Shown: in pieces, positions 32,790 through 41,247 of the stretch | Layout: the number at the start of each line of letters is the position of its first letter | How positions within the stretch are numbered: position 1 is the stretch's first letter | Assembly: GCA_024689485.1 (NCBI GenBank) | Contig: JAILDK010000087.1 | Location: forward strand, 1-58,675 | Length of the DNA: 58,675 bases | Direction: 5' to 3' | Origin: Fibrobacter sp. | Lineage (GTDB): Bacteria > Fibrobacterota > Fibrobacteria > Fibrobacterales > Fibrobacteraceae | Notes under the pieces: generated by a model | The model's database searches: none | What the model was told of the DNA's origin: nothing | What the model saw: only the letters and a program-made list of their open reading frames with translations | Position numbers and translations under genes: made by a program

Positions 32790-34052
32790 ATGAACTTGAA
32801 ATTGTTGGCTGGAGTAAGCGTATTGGCGTTTGCTTCTGCATTCGCACAAGATGGCTACTACGCGGAAAATCCGGCTCAGGAAGCGGCTCCGGTAGCAGAA
32901 GCCCCGGCAGAAGAACCGGCAGCTTCTCCGTATGAAACGGAACCGGTCGCACAGGCTCCGGTCGCTGCTCCGGCTCCGGCTGCAGAAGCTCCGGCTGCTC
33001 AGACTTCGGGCTCGCTTTTGGCAAAGCTCGACGTTCTTCGTGGCAATTCTTATAACTTCGTCGGTAGCGAACTTGCTGCAACGACGGTTGGCGATCAGTT
33101 GGATTACCCGTACATGATGGCTCTTGGCCAGTTCTTGTATGTGGAACCGACGAACGCTCTCGGTTACGTCGCTTTCAACAAGGGTCTCACCTTCTACGGT
33201 GGTCTTGATAATTCTTCTTCTAACGTCGGTCTCTTCACGGCTGGTATCGCTACGGCAGGCTTCGGTCTTGGTTTTGACATCGGTCTTTCCAAGAGCTTCG
33301 TGAGCGAAGGCGATGACGACGCTACCGTTGTGAATGCGGGTGATGACTTCGGCGTGACTTTCGCAATGCCGCTCGGCGCCTATGCTTTGAGCTTGGAAGC
33401 AGATTGGCTCACGGTGATGGATGAAACGACGACGGATAACTTTGAAGCCGATTACTGGGATTTGAGCTTGATCGCTCGTTTCTCGAATTCTCCGAGTGCA
33501 ACGACTCTTGGCTGGACGGCGGGTGCTTTGCTCCTCCGTCATTCCATTACGGAAGAACTGACCTTTGCTGGTAATTCTTCTACCGCTTCGGATGCGGAAA
33601 GCCGCGTTGAAATCGATCCGTACTTCAATCTCGCCGTTCAGGTTCTTGGTAACGACATGGCTCGTGTCATGATCGGTTCCAACAACACTCTTGGCATTCA
33701 GATTTATGACGGCGGTGATACGGGCATCAAGTCTCACACGGAATTCGGACTTCAGCTTGAACCGAACATCTGGGCAGACTTCGCGCTCAATGAAAACTTC
33801 CTCTTCTTCGGTGGTGTGTCTCACAACGTTCTTCTCTTCGGTTACGAATCTGTGAAGTATGTTGATGGCGGTAAGCTTTCTGCAATCCAGCTCCATACGG
33901 AAGTGACTCGTGCTCAGCTCGGTCTTCGTGCCCAGTACAAGATGCTTGCTGTCGAAGCAAGCTTGACCGACGAAGTTTACACCAAGACAGTGGCTGCTAT
34001 TTTCAACGGCGACAACATTGTTGCTGATCTCGGCATCTTCCTCAACTTCTAA
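32790..34052 (+). CDS. Outer-membrane barrel protein with Pro/Ala-rich N-terminus
   Basis: A 420-residue protein. Signal peptide (LKLLAGVSVLAFASAFA), then a 50-residue Glu/Pro/Ala stretch (repeats of EAPA, APVA), then about 350 residues of beta strands with Gly/aromatic alternation, finishing in DLGIFLNF. That fits a surface or periplasm-spanning barrel; the Pro/Ala part could bind peptidoglycan or act as a spacer. Codon use with high C at third position and a very strong Shine-Dalgarno (GGGAGG, 6 bases before ATG) suggest high expression. The next gene is a tiny lipoprotein. Confidence 0.78.
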   Translation: MNLKLLAGVSVLAFASAFAQDGYYAENPAQEAAPVAEAPAEEPAASPYETEPVAQAPVAAPAPAAEAPAAQTSGSLLAKLDVLRGNSYNFVGSELAATTVGDQLDYPYMMALGQFLYVEPTNALGYVAFNKGLTFYGGLDNSSSNVGLFTAGIATAGFGLGFDIGLSKSFVSEGDDDATVVNAGDDFGVTFAMPLGAYALSLEADWLTVMDETTTDNFEADYWDLSLIARFSNSPSATTLGWTAGALLLRHSITEELTFAGNSSTASDAESRVEIDPYFNLAVQVLGNDMARVMIGSNNTLGIQIYDGGDTGIKSHTEFGLQLEPNIWADFALNENFLFFGGVSHNVLLFGYESVKYVDGGKLSAIQLHTEVTRAQLGLRAQYKMLAVEASLTDEVYTKTVAAIFNGDNIVADLGIFLNF

Positions 34053-34069
34053 TTTAAGGAGAATGAAAA

Positions 34070-34210
34070 ATGAAAAAGACTTTGATCGCTATGATGGCTA
34101 TGCTTTTCGTTTCCTTAGCTCTTGTCGCTTGCAGTTCGGATAGCGTTTCCGGCAGCTGGGATAGTGGCATTGTGGACAACTCGCTTTTCACGACCGAATC
34201 TGAAGAATAA
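34070..34210 (+). CDS. Tiny lipoprotein (46 residues)
   Basis: Below the usual ORF cutoff. ATG 34070 follows AAGGAGAATG. The protein has a signal peptide with lipobox ALVAC, then 25 residues of Ser/Asp-rich sequence (SSDSVSGSWDSG) and an acidic end. It lies 17 bases after the barrel gene and shares its terminator, so it is probably co-expressed. The size and type resemble entericidin-like or Lpp-like small lipoproteins, but no family is recognised. Confidence 0.7.
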   Translation: MKKTLIAMMAMLFVSLALVACSSDSVSGSWDSGIVDNSLFTTESEE

Positions 34211-34233
34211 GCGTTGTCCTTTTAATGGAAACT

Positions 34234-34269
34234 AAAAAAAGGAGTCCTCTTTCGAGGGCTCCTTTTTTT
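34234..34269. terminator. Bidirectional terminator
   Basis: A GGAGTCCTC stem with its partner GAGGGCTCC, TTTC loop, flanked by seven A on one side and seven T on the other. It ends the barrel/lipoprotein operon on the plus strand and the GH5 gene on the minus strand. Confidence 0.88.
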
Positions 34270-34288
34270 ATTGGGGATTGTGTGAGAC

Positions 34289-36181
34289 TTAACGGATCGA
34301 AATTGCGGTCTGCTTGCTTCCGATGCGAAGGATGTACTTGCCGGAATTTGCAACGTTCAAGTTCAGGCTTGAGCCGTTTGCGCGACCGCTTGCCATGACC
34401 TGTCCGAGCATGTTCGAGAGCATGTACTTGCTGCCGTTTGCGATTCCGTTCACGGCGATGTTCTTGCCTTGCACAGAAACGTTCAGCGGGGAAACCTTGG
34501 ATGCAATCGTCGGAAGAGCGGTCGTCGTATCGATTACGACCGGGCTGTAACCCGTGACTTCTTCTTCGCACTTCAGGTCTTCAATCCAGAGGGAAGTGTC
34601 AAAGAAGTCGTTCGTGACCACAAAGCGGAATGCGGTTGCGGCATTCAAAACCGGATAGGTCGGGATGCCTGCCTGCCAGCCGTTGCTTGTCATCCAGCCG
34701 AGATCCACGTGAACGGTTTCCCATTCCGGAGCGTACGGCATTTCGACGAACGGATAGTCCCAAACGCCCACGCCGAAGTAGTCAACGCTCGCATTCCAGT
34801 CGTAGTAAAGGGTGAACTGGTGGTTAGCGCCTTTGTACTTGTAGCTCACCATTTTGCAGTTCGAAAGATCAACGCCTGCGCCGAAGGTGTATTCTGCGCG
34901 GATGTACGGAGCGTAGTCAAATCCTGTGCCGACCGTGTCAAGAATCATGTCGTCCATTTTGACCGTGGTCGATGTGGAGTTGTCGGTGAACGTGGAGTTA
35001 CCCTTGTCACCTTGTTCGTCACCGTAGTCGTTGATGTCGCTTGTGGCGCTCCAGGTGCCCGAAATTTCGCTTGCACTTCCGTAGGTGACGGTGCCCGGGA
35101 GACTGTCGGAAATGGAAGTTTCCCAGTTCAAGTTCTTCGTGTAAGTCGTTTTGGCCGGGAGGATGTTTGCCTTGATGTAGTTATCGACATCCGTATTTTC
35201 GAGGTAAGGCTTTTCCACGTCCCACTTGGCCATGGAAAGTTTCTTTTCGCTTGTCCAGGCGAGGAAGGCTTCGAGCTGGGTCTTGTAAGAAGCGTTCGTG
35301 AAGATGTCGTCGATGCCGCCCCATTCCGTGACGAAAACGCTCAAACCGTTTGCCATTGCCGTGTTCGAACTGGCGATGTGGCTTGCGGTCTGGTGCAGGT
35401 TTGCGTAGAAGTGGTAGGTGTAGGCGATGTTGTTATCCTGAACCGGATTTGCAACCGCGTCGCCAGCCATTGAAGACCAGGTCGGCGTTCCGATGACGAC
35501 GAGGTTGTTCGAATGCTTACGGATTTCGGTGAGGACCGTGTCGGCATAAGCCTTGAGGTCGTCCCAGCTTTCGCTGACCGGTTCGTTGTAGATTTCAAAA
35601 ATCACGTGCGGATATTTGCCGTAACGTTCTGCCATGCGGCCGAAGAATGCGGCGGCGTCGGATGCGCTAAAGCAGGTCGTGTTGTCGTTGAATTTATACT
35701 TCGGCGTTTCGTTCGGATGAATGCAGTTGTAGTAGCCGCCTTCACTGTGCCAGTCGATCAAAACGTAAACGTCGTTTGCAATCGCAGCCTGCACGACCGT
35801 ATCCATTTGAGATTCAAAATATTCCGGACGGGTCATGTAACCGCCGTGACCCCAAGGCGGAACAACGCCCATCGCAGAGCGCACGAGTTCTACATTCCAA
35901 GCTCCGACGAGAGTGTCGATAAAGGAATGTCCGTAGAAGCTCGAACCGTACGGCCAATACTGACTCCAGGTCAGGCTCATGCCGCGGACCTGAACTTCTT
36001 TACCGTCGACCACGCCGTCGACAGAACCGTAGATACGGCCTTCGCCCGCAGCGTTTGTACCGGTTTGCAGTGCACCGTACTGGCTCACAGGGCCCACACG
36101 GGTCGGTTGAATCGTTGCAAAGGCACTGCTTGCGAGTGCGAATGCGCAAAGGGCTGTTACAGCCTTCATGGATTTTTTCAT
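34289..36181 (-). CDS. GH5 endoglucanase with C-terminal sorting-type domain
   Basis: A 630-residue secreted glycoside hydrolase. Signal peptide (KAVTALCAFALASSAFA). The GH5 barrel spans about 40-345, with acid/base Glu200 in IYNEP and nucleophile Glu286 in VFVTEWGG, plus YVLIDWH (139-145). Residues about 365-560 form a carbohydrate-binding jelly-roll-like region. The last 45 residues (YMLSNMLGQVMASG-..-SGKYILRIGS) match a Fibrobacter/Por-type C-terminal sorting domain, so export may need a type IX-like system. Start ATG 36181 has GGAGAGAGA before it. It lies downstream of the TIGR02147-lipoprotein pair and may be controlled with it. Confidence 0.9.
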   Translation of the reverse strand: MKKSMKAVTALCAFALASSAFATIQPTRVGPVSQYGALQTGTNAAGEGRIYGSVDGVVDGKEVQVRGMSLTWSQYWPYGSSFYGHSFIDTLVGAWNVELVRSAMGVVPPWGHGGYMTRPEYFESQMDTVVQAAIANDVYVLIDWHSEGGYYNCIHPNETPKYKFNDNTTCFSASDAAAFFGRMAERYGKYPHVIFEIYNEPVSESWDDLKAYADTVLTEIRKHSNNLVVIGTPTWSSMAGDAVANPVQDNNIAYTYHFYANLHQTASHIASSNTAMANGLSVFVTEWGGIDDIFTNASYKTQLEAFLAWTSEKKLSMAKWDVEKPYLENTDVDNYIKANILPAKTTYTKNLNWETSISDSLPGTVTYGSASEISGTWSATSDINDYGDEQGDKGNSTFTDNSTSTTVKMDDMILDTVGTGFDYAPYIRAEYTFGAGVDLSNCKMVSYKYKGANHQFTLYYDWNASVDYFGVGVWDYPFVEMPYAPEWETVHVDLGWMTSNGWQAGIPTYPVLNAATAFRFVVTNDFFDTSLWIEDLKCEEEVTGYSPVVIDTTTALPTIASKVSPLNVSVQGKNIAVNGIANGSKYMLSNMLGQVMASGRANGSSLNLNVANSGKYILRIGSKQTAISIR

Positions 36182-36239
36182 TGTATCTCTCTCCGAGCCC
36201 AAAAGCGGCTCCTGGTTTTTCCGTCGCAAATTCAAAGGC

Positions 36240-37445
36240 TTAGAATCGCATGCCTAAGCTTGGCCACATGCTCGGCGAAATTCCATCAAAACGCACATTG
36301 TCCAGATAGATTTCCGCATCGCTTTCGACCATAAAATTCAAGGAGTTCACCGCAACGAGTTCCGTGTCGAAATCTTCGGCGGTAAAGGTAAAGTGTTGCC
36401 ACTCGTCGGTAAGCGTGACGGGCCACGTTTTGTGATATTCCCGTTCGCCGTCGTCGCTGCGCTTGGTGATTTGCAAAAAGAGTTCACCCGAGCCTTTCGC
36501 GTCAAACGAAATCGCGGTGGCGCTTCTCAAGTCGTAGAAGGAGAACATGTCGTCTTCTTCAAAGTCGTCTCCGATGGTGAAGCCCGCGACGCCGTAATGG
36601 CCCAGCGTTTCTTCGTCCAAATCAAAAATCAAATGCAAACTGCTACCGTCTTTGGCACTGTCGCCGGAGACGAGAATGTTCGGGCTAGAGATGCCGTCTT
36701 GAACGCGGCTTCCGCCGCCTTGCAACGAATCGGTGCAAATGAACCACCAGCCCTGTCCAAAGCTTTTGCCGAGAAGCGTCTGGCGGGATTTCCAGTTTTC
36801 AAAATCCTCGACAACGGTAAAGATGTTTTCGGCGATGTCGATGTTGTTCGTCGTTGCACTTTCATCGAGGCCGGTTTCCATTTGGTAAGAGAATTTTCCA
36901 AAGTAGCCTTCGACGAATGCGTAGTGGACGCCTTCCGGGATGTTTTGAATTTCGAAGTTCCCGCTTGCATCGGTTACGGCGGACTTGTCGAGGATGTAAA
37001 CGGTTGCGCCTTCGACGCCCTTGCCGTTGTTGGTAATGGTTCCTTTCAGCGACGCGCTGGCGACCGCGGCGAGTGTTTGCGACGGGTTTTTGCCGAGATC
37101 AACCCAGCGCATCACTGAAAGAGAGTCTCCGGAATGAGTTTCGATCAGCTGAATGGAAGACTTGTCTTCGGCGCGGATCGTGGACTTGAATTCCAAAGTC
37201 CCGGACTCATTTAAAGTGTCTTCAAAAGCGACTTTTATCGTGTCTTCGTGCAAAACCCAGACGCGGGCTGCAGCACGGGCAAGCGGATCGCCGCTCGAAT
37301 TGGTGACCGTGATGACGCCGGCAAGTTCCGTTTCGCCTGCGTTGCTGCCGGTACCGTTAGCCACGGGATCGTTACTGCAGTTGCTGAAAATAGCGGCGCA
37401 AAGGGCGAGGAAAAAGAATGCGAAAATCTGCGAAAGGAGCTTCAT
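36240..37445 (-). CDS. Lipoprotein with regulatory-like and CBM-like domains
   Basis: A 401-residue lipoprotein (lipobox FSNC). Residues about 35-125 form one beta domain (GVITVTNSSGDPLARAAARVWV...), residues about 130-185 a carboxypeptidase-regulatory-like fold with GVEGATVYILDKSAVTDASGNFEIQNIPEG, and about 200-400 a CBM11/CIA30-like jelly-roll (GSSLHLIFDLDEETLGHYGVAGF, SFDAKGSGELFLQI). It overlaps the TIGR02147 gene by ATGA and is followed 58 bases later by the GH5 enzyme. It may bind plant polysaccharide; a sensor role is inferred from the pairing. Confidence 0.75.
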   Translation of the reverse strand: MKLLSQIFAFFFLALCAAIFSNCSNDPVANGTGSNAGETELAGVITVTNSSGDPLARAAARVWVLHEDTIKVAFEDTLNESGTLEFKSTIRAEDKSSIQLIETHSGDSLSVMRWVDLGKNPSQTLAAVASASLKGTITNNGKGVEGATVYILDKSAVTDASGNFEIQNIPEGVHYAFVEGYFGKFSYQMETGLDESATTNNIDIAENIFTVVEDFENWKSRQTLLGKSFGQGWWFICTDSLQGGGSRVQDGISSPNILVSGDSAKDGSSLHLIFDLDEETLGHYGVAGFTIGDDFEEDDMFSFYDLRSATAISFDAKGSGELFLQITKRSDDGEREYHKTWPVTLTDEWQHFTFTAEDFDTELVAVNSLNFMVESDAEIYLDNVRFDGISPSMWPSLGMRF

Positions 37446-38290
37446 GCGTTCTTCTCCTTTGCGTGCATCTTTGCGCGCGGAACCAGTTGAAATCCGACGT
37501 GGCATACGCGGTCAGGATTTGCGTCTTCTTGGGCGATGGCTAAAATTTTTTCACGGAGCGCAGCGATTTCGGCACGGACCTTTTCGAAGCCTTCTTTCGA
37601 AAGGCTGCAGGTGACGCTCGTGATGCTGCGATCGTCGCTTGTAAAACTGTCATAGACTTCGCCGTTGATTTCCAGATTCTTTAAATGGTACTTGCGAAGA
37701 ATCGTGGAACGCACGCGCGGCGGTGTCGAAACGACTGGACTTGTAACCGTGTATTTGCCGTTCTTGTCGCAGACGATAAAGCCCGCTTCGATCAAGTAGC
37801 GAATGCCGCTTTGAACTTGGGGCGCACGAAGAGGCGGATTAAAAAATCTGCCGATTTTTTCCGCCGAAGTCCCTGCCGGAACGAGCGGAAGAAGATCTCG
37901 CAGAACGGGATAGTACCATTTGGAAAAGAATTGGAGTGCGGAATCCTGCAAAGCGTACTCCTGCTTGCTCGCACGGGCGGCGAGAAGCTTTCTCAACAAA
38001 CACTCCCGCTTGTCGACGTTTTTTTCGTTTCCAAATTGAACCAGTCCCAAAAAGTAATCCGCTTCCTCGCCGCGCAAATCCCAAGCCTTGGCAAGAACTT
38101 TGGCGTTTGCACTGGAAAGGGGACGGGAACCGTCTAAAATTCGAGAGAAGAATGCAGAACCCGGAACGCCTGCAGCTTCCTGAATGGAACGCATCGAAGC
38201 GCCTTCGGACTGCAACGCTTCCAAAACCGCGTGAATGTACTCGCGATAATCGAAATACATAAATACACTGATTTTGGAAACATTATTCAT
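37442..38290 (-). CDS. TIGR02147 (DUF4423) family regulator, copy 2
   Basis: A 282-residue relative of the protein at 19228. YFDYREYIHAVLEALQ and MRSIQEAAGVPGSAFFSRILDGSRPLS form the HTH-like part. EEADYFLGLVQFGNEK, FFSKWYYPVLRDLLPLV, and the closing VCHVGFQLVPR match the copy-1 blocks. Identity between the two copies is limited outside the blocks. A TATATT (38298-38303 on the minus strand) lies seven bases before the ATG, so the true start may be the ATG at 38260 (ten residues shorter). It probably controls the lipoprotein and GH5 genes. Confidence 0.87.
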   Translation of the reverse strand: MNNVSKISVFMYFDYREYIHAVLEALQSEGASMRSIQEAAGVPGSAFFSRILDGSRPLSSANAKVLAKAWDLRGEEADYFLGLVQFGNEKNVDKRECLLRKLLAARASKQEYALQDSALQFFSKWYYPVLRDLLPLVPAGTSAEKIGRFFNPPLRAPQVQSGIRYLIEAGFIVCDKNGKYTVTSPVVSTPPRVRSTILRKYHLKNLEINGEVYDSFTSDDRSITSVTCSLSKEGFEKVRAEIAALREKILAIAQEDANPDRVCHVGFQLVPRAKMHAKEKNA

Positions 38291-38476
38291 ATTGCTTAAT
38301 ATAAGTTAAAATACGAGGTGTGGAATGTAAAATATGATAAAAATAAAAAGTAAATACATAATATTTGGAAACACTTAAAAGCGCCTAAATTTTAGGAATT
38401 TTGCAAAATTTCGCCGTTTTTAGGGTGAACAAAGGACGACTGCATTTCTATCATTTCAAAAAATCAGGGAGAATTT
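38291..38476. promoter_or_regulatory. Divergent AT-rich intergenic region
   Basis: A 186-base gap between TIGR02147 copy 2 and the aminotransferase. It contains the minus-strand TATATT described above and TATCAT (38449-38454) before the aminotransferase, which also has GGGAGA just upstream of its ATG. No fold or repeat recognised. Confidence 0.4.
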
Positions 38477-39661
38477 ATGCGAGCACTCAGTTCGAGAACG
38501 TCCAAATTTACCGAATCCGTGATTCGTCAGATGACACGCATTGCAAATGAATATGGCGCGATCAATCTTTCGCAGGGATTTCCGGATTTTGATCCTCCCC
38601 GCGAAATTCTCGACCGTTTAGCGGAAGTCGCTTACACGGGTCCGCATCAGTACCAGGTTTGCGCAGGCGCCAAGGCTTTTCGCGATGCCGTGGCAAAAAA
38701 GTTTGAACATTTTTCGGGCATGGCGATTGACCCGGAAAGCGAAATCGTCGTCACGTGCGGCAGTACTGAAGCGATGATGGCTTCCTTGACAAGCATCATC
38801 AATCCGGGCGATAAGGTGGTGATCTTTTCCCCGTTCTATGAAAACTACGGGGCGGATACAATCCTTTCGGGAGCGGAACCGATTTATGTGCCGTTAGTTC
38901 CGCCGGATTTCCATTTTGAAAAGGAAGCTTTGGAAAACGCTTTCAAGCAGGGCGCCAAAGCGATGATTCTTTGCAATCCTTCGAACCCTTGCGGTAAAGT
39001 TTTTACGCGGGAAGAACTCGAATTCATTGCGGAACTCGCGATTCGATATGACGCCTATGTGGTGACGGATGAAGTTTACGAACACATTGTTTATGCGCCG
39101 CACAAGCACATTTATTTGAACACGCTTCCGGGAATGCGCGAACGCACGATCGTTTGCAATTCGCTTTCGAAAACGTATTCGATTACGGGCTGGCGCCTGG
39201 GCTATGTGATCGCTTGCCCGCGGATCATTGACCGCGTGAAAAAGGTGCATGACTTTTTGACGGTCGGCGCGGCGGCGCCTCTCCAGATTGCGGCGGTGAC
39301 GGGCCTTGAATTCGGCGATGAGTATTACAAGGAACTGCAGGCGCATTATACGCACATGAAAGAAATTTTTGTGGGCGGTTTGAAAAAGCTTGGCTACCGT
39401 TTGACGGAACCGCAAGGTTCTTACTTTGTGATGCTCGACGTGAGCGAATTCGGGGTGAAGGACGATTACAAGTTCTGCGAATGGATGATTAAGAACGTCG
39501 GCGTCGCGGCGGTTCCGGGGTCGAGCTTCTTCAGGGAAAAAATTGACAATCTTGTAAGATTTCATTTTGCAAAGAAAGACGAAACCTTACAAGAAGCTTT
39601 GAAACGGCTTACAACGCTCCGGGAAAAGGCTCTCGCGGCAAAAGACGTCGATTGGAAGTAG
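38477..39661 (+). CDS. PLP-dependent aminotransferase (class I/II)
   Basis: A 394-residue fold-type I aminotransferase. NLSQGFPDFDPP (substrate-binding loop), CGSTEAMMASL, CNPSNPCGKVF, VTDEVYEHIVY and the PLP lysine in NSLSKTYSITGWRLGY (about residue 232) are all present. The sequence is closest in style to methionine/aspartate/kynurenine-type enzymes (YbdL-like). Next to meso-diaminopimelate dehydrogenase, it might serve lysine or amino-acid metabolism, but the gap between them contains its own promoter-like region. Substrate is uncertain. Confidence 0.88.
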   Translation: MRALSSRTSKFTESVIRQMTRIANEYGAINLSQGFPDFDPPREILDRLAEVAYTGPHQYQVCAGAKAFRDAVAKKFEHFSGMAIDPESEIVVTCGSTEAMMASLTSIINPGDKVVIFSPFYENYGADTILSGAEPIYVPLVPPDFHFEKEALENAFKQGAKAMILCNPSNPCGKVFTREELEFIAELAIRYDAYVVTDEVYEHIVYAPHKHIYLNTLPGMRERTIVCNSLSKTYSITGWRLGYVIACPRIIDRVKKVHDFLTVGAAAPLQIAAVTGLEFGDEYYKELQAHYTHMKEIFVGGLKKLGYRLTEPQGSYFVMLDVSEFGVKDDYKFCEWMIKNVGVAAVPGSSFFREKIDNLVRFHFAKKDETLQEALKRLTTLREKALAAKDVDWK

Positions 39662-39721
39662 AAATTTAGGAACCGGATTTTTTAAATTAGAGCGCGCAAA
39701 CAAAACAACAAAGGATTCAAT

Positions 39722-40705
39722 ATGACTAAGATCGGCATTATCGGTTATGGTAACCTCGGCCGCGGCGTGGAAAGCGCTGTGAAGTATGCACCGGACATGG
39801 AACTCGTCGCTGTGTTCACCCGTCGCGATCCGGCGACCGTGAAGATTCAGACGGCTGGCGTTCCGGTGGTGAACGTGAACGACGTCGCCGCTTGGAAGGA
39901 CAAGATCGATGTGATGATCCTTTGCGGTGGTAGTGCAACGGACCTGCCGAAGCAGACTCCGGAATTTGCAAAGCTTTTCAACGTGATCGATTCCTTCGAC
40001 ACCCACGCAAACATTCCGCAGCACTTTGCCGCCGTGGACGCAGCCGCCAAGGCCGCTGGCAAGGTTTCGATGATCTCCGTCGGTTGGGATCCGGGTCTCT
40101 TCTCTTTGAACCGCGTGTATGCAGATGCGTTCCTCGCAGACGGCAAGACTTACACGTTCTGGGGCAAGGGCGTTTCCCAGGGTCACTCGGACGCTGTCCG
40201 TCGTATCGCTGGCGTGAAGAACGCAAAGCAGTACACGATTCCGGTGGACGCAGCTCTCGAAGCGGTCCGCAGCGGTTCGAACCCGGAACTCTCTACCCGT
40301 CAGAAGCACACGCGCGAAGTCTTTGTGGTGGCTGCTGAAGGTGCAGACAAGGCTAAGATTGAAAACGAAATCAAGACGATGCCGAACTACTTCTCGGATT
40401 ATGACACCACGGTGCACTTCATCGACGAAGAAGAATTCGCCAAGAATCACTCCGGCATGGCTCACGGTGGCTTTGTGATCCGTTCTGGAAAGACCGGTTG
40501 GGACAAGGAATTTACGAACGTGATCGAATACAGCTTGAAGCTCGGTTCGAACCCTGCCTTTACCACGAGCGTTCTCGTTGCCTATGCACGTGCCCTCGCC
40601 CGTATGTACAAGGAAGGTGCTCGCGGCTGCAAGACGGTTCTCGATGTTCCGCCATCCTACCTTTCTACCAAGAGCGACGAAGAACTCCGCAAGGAACTTC
40701 TCTAA
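39722..40705 (+). CDS. ddh: meso-diaminopimelate D-dehydrogenase
   Basis: A 327-residue NADPH-dependent dehydrogenase that makes meso-diaminopimelate directly from tetrahydrodipicolinate, ammonia and NADPH. Start KIGIIGYGNLGRG (GxGxxG at 8-13), CGGSATDLP, NVIDSFDTHANIPQHF, ISVGWDPGLFSLNR, WGKGVSQGHSDAVRRI, HGGFVIR. These match the Ddh family throughout. This short pathway bypasses the acylated intermediates of the usual DAP route. Confidence 0.95.
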   Translation: MTKIGIIGYGNLGRGVESAVKYAPDMELVAVFTRRDPATVKIQTAGVPVVNVNDVAAWKDKIDVMILCGGSATDLPKQTPEFAKLFNVIDSFDTHANIPQHFAAVDAAAKAAGKVSMISVGWDPGLFSLNRVYADAFLADGKTYTFWGKGVSQGHSDAVRRIAGVKNAKQYTIPVDAALEAVRSGSNPELSTRQKHTREVFVVAAEGADKAKIENEIKTMPNYFSDYDTTVHFIDEEEFAKNHSGMAHGGFVIRSGKTGWDKEFTNVIEYSLKLGSNPAFTTSVLVAYARALARMYKEGARGCKTVLDVPPSYLSTKSDEELRKELL

Positions 40706-40728
40706 TCTTCGAGAAAAGCTTACAAATG

Positions 40729-40758
40729 AAAGGGTCGCAGTTTTGCTGCGGCCCTTTT
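40729..40758 (+). terminator. Terminator after ddh
   Basis: 12-bp stem AAAGGGTCGCAG/CTGCGGCCCTTT (one wobble pair) with a five-base loop, ending in T residues. It sits between ddh and dut. Confidence 0.8.
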
Positions 40759-40759
40759 C

Positions 40760-40765
40760 TATATT
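40760..40765 (+). promoter_or_regulatory. Candidate -10 box of dut
   Basis: TATATT 21 bases before the ATG at 40787, followed by AAAAAAGGA as a Shine-Dalgarno. No clear -35, which would fall in the terminator. Confidence 0.35.
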
Positions 40766-40786
40766 GTTTTCAAAAAAGGAATTTTT

Positions 40787-41224
40787 ATGGCAGAACAAAC
40801 TATCCAGATTCAGTACTTGGATGATTCGATCAAACGCTTGGAATACATCGGTGGAAAATCCGACTGGATCGATCTTGCCGCTGCAGAAACCGTGACGCTC
40901 AAAAAGGGTGAATTCCGCCTGATTCATTTGGGCGTCGCCATGAAGCTTCCGCAAGGCTATGAAGCCCACATCGCTCCGCGCAGCTCCACGTTCAAAAACT
41001 GGAAGATTCTGCAGGTGAATTCCGTGGGCGTCGTGGACTGCAGCTACTGCGGCAAGGAAGACTGGTGGAGAATGCCGGTGCTTGCCACCGAAGATGTGAC
41101 GATCGAAAAGGGAAGCCGCATTGCGCAGTTCCGCATCATGGAAAATCAGCCGAAGCTGAACTTTGTGGAAACCGTTCTCGAAGACAAGAACCGCGGCGGT
41201 TTTGGCAGCACGGGTAAGAAGTAA
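40787..41224 (+). CDS. dut: dUTP diphosphatase (dUTPase)
   Basis: A 145-residue trimeric dUTPase hydrolysing dUTP to dUMP and PPi. All five motifs: LHLGVAMKLPQGYEAHI-type motif 1, PRSS (motif 2), NSVGVVDCSYCG (motif 3, with the catalytic Asp), EKGSRIAQFRI (motif 4) and RGGFGSTG (motif 5, phosphate-clamp). The start has a TATATT -10 (40760-40765) and AAAAAGGA. Confidence 0.96.
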   Translation: MAEQTIQIQYLDDSIKRLEYIGGKSDWIDLAAAETVTLKKGEFRLIHLGVAMKLPQGYEAHIAPRSSTFKNWKILQVNSVGVVDCSYCGKEDWWRMPVLATEDVTIEKGSRIAQFRIMENQPKLNFVETVLEDKNRGGFGSTGKK

Positions 41225-41247
41225 AATTCAAAATTGTTCGCAGGCTT

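Noticed and set aside
39587-40969. Long minus-strand open frame (460 residues) opposite ddh and neighbouring DNA
   Set aside because: It spans the intergenic terminator and promoter of dut and reads across three genes. No motif is recognisable.
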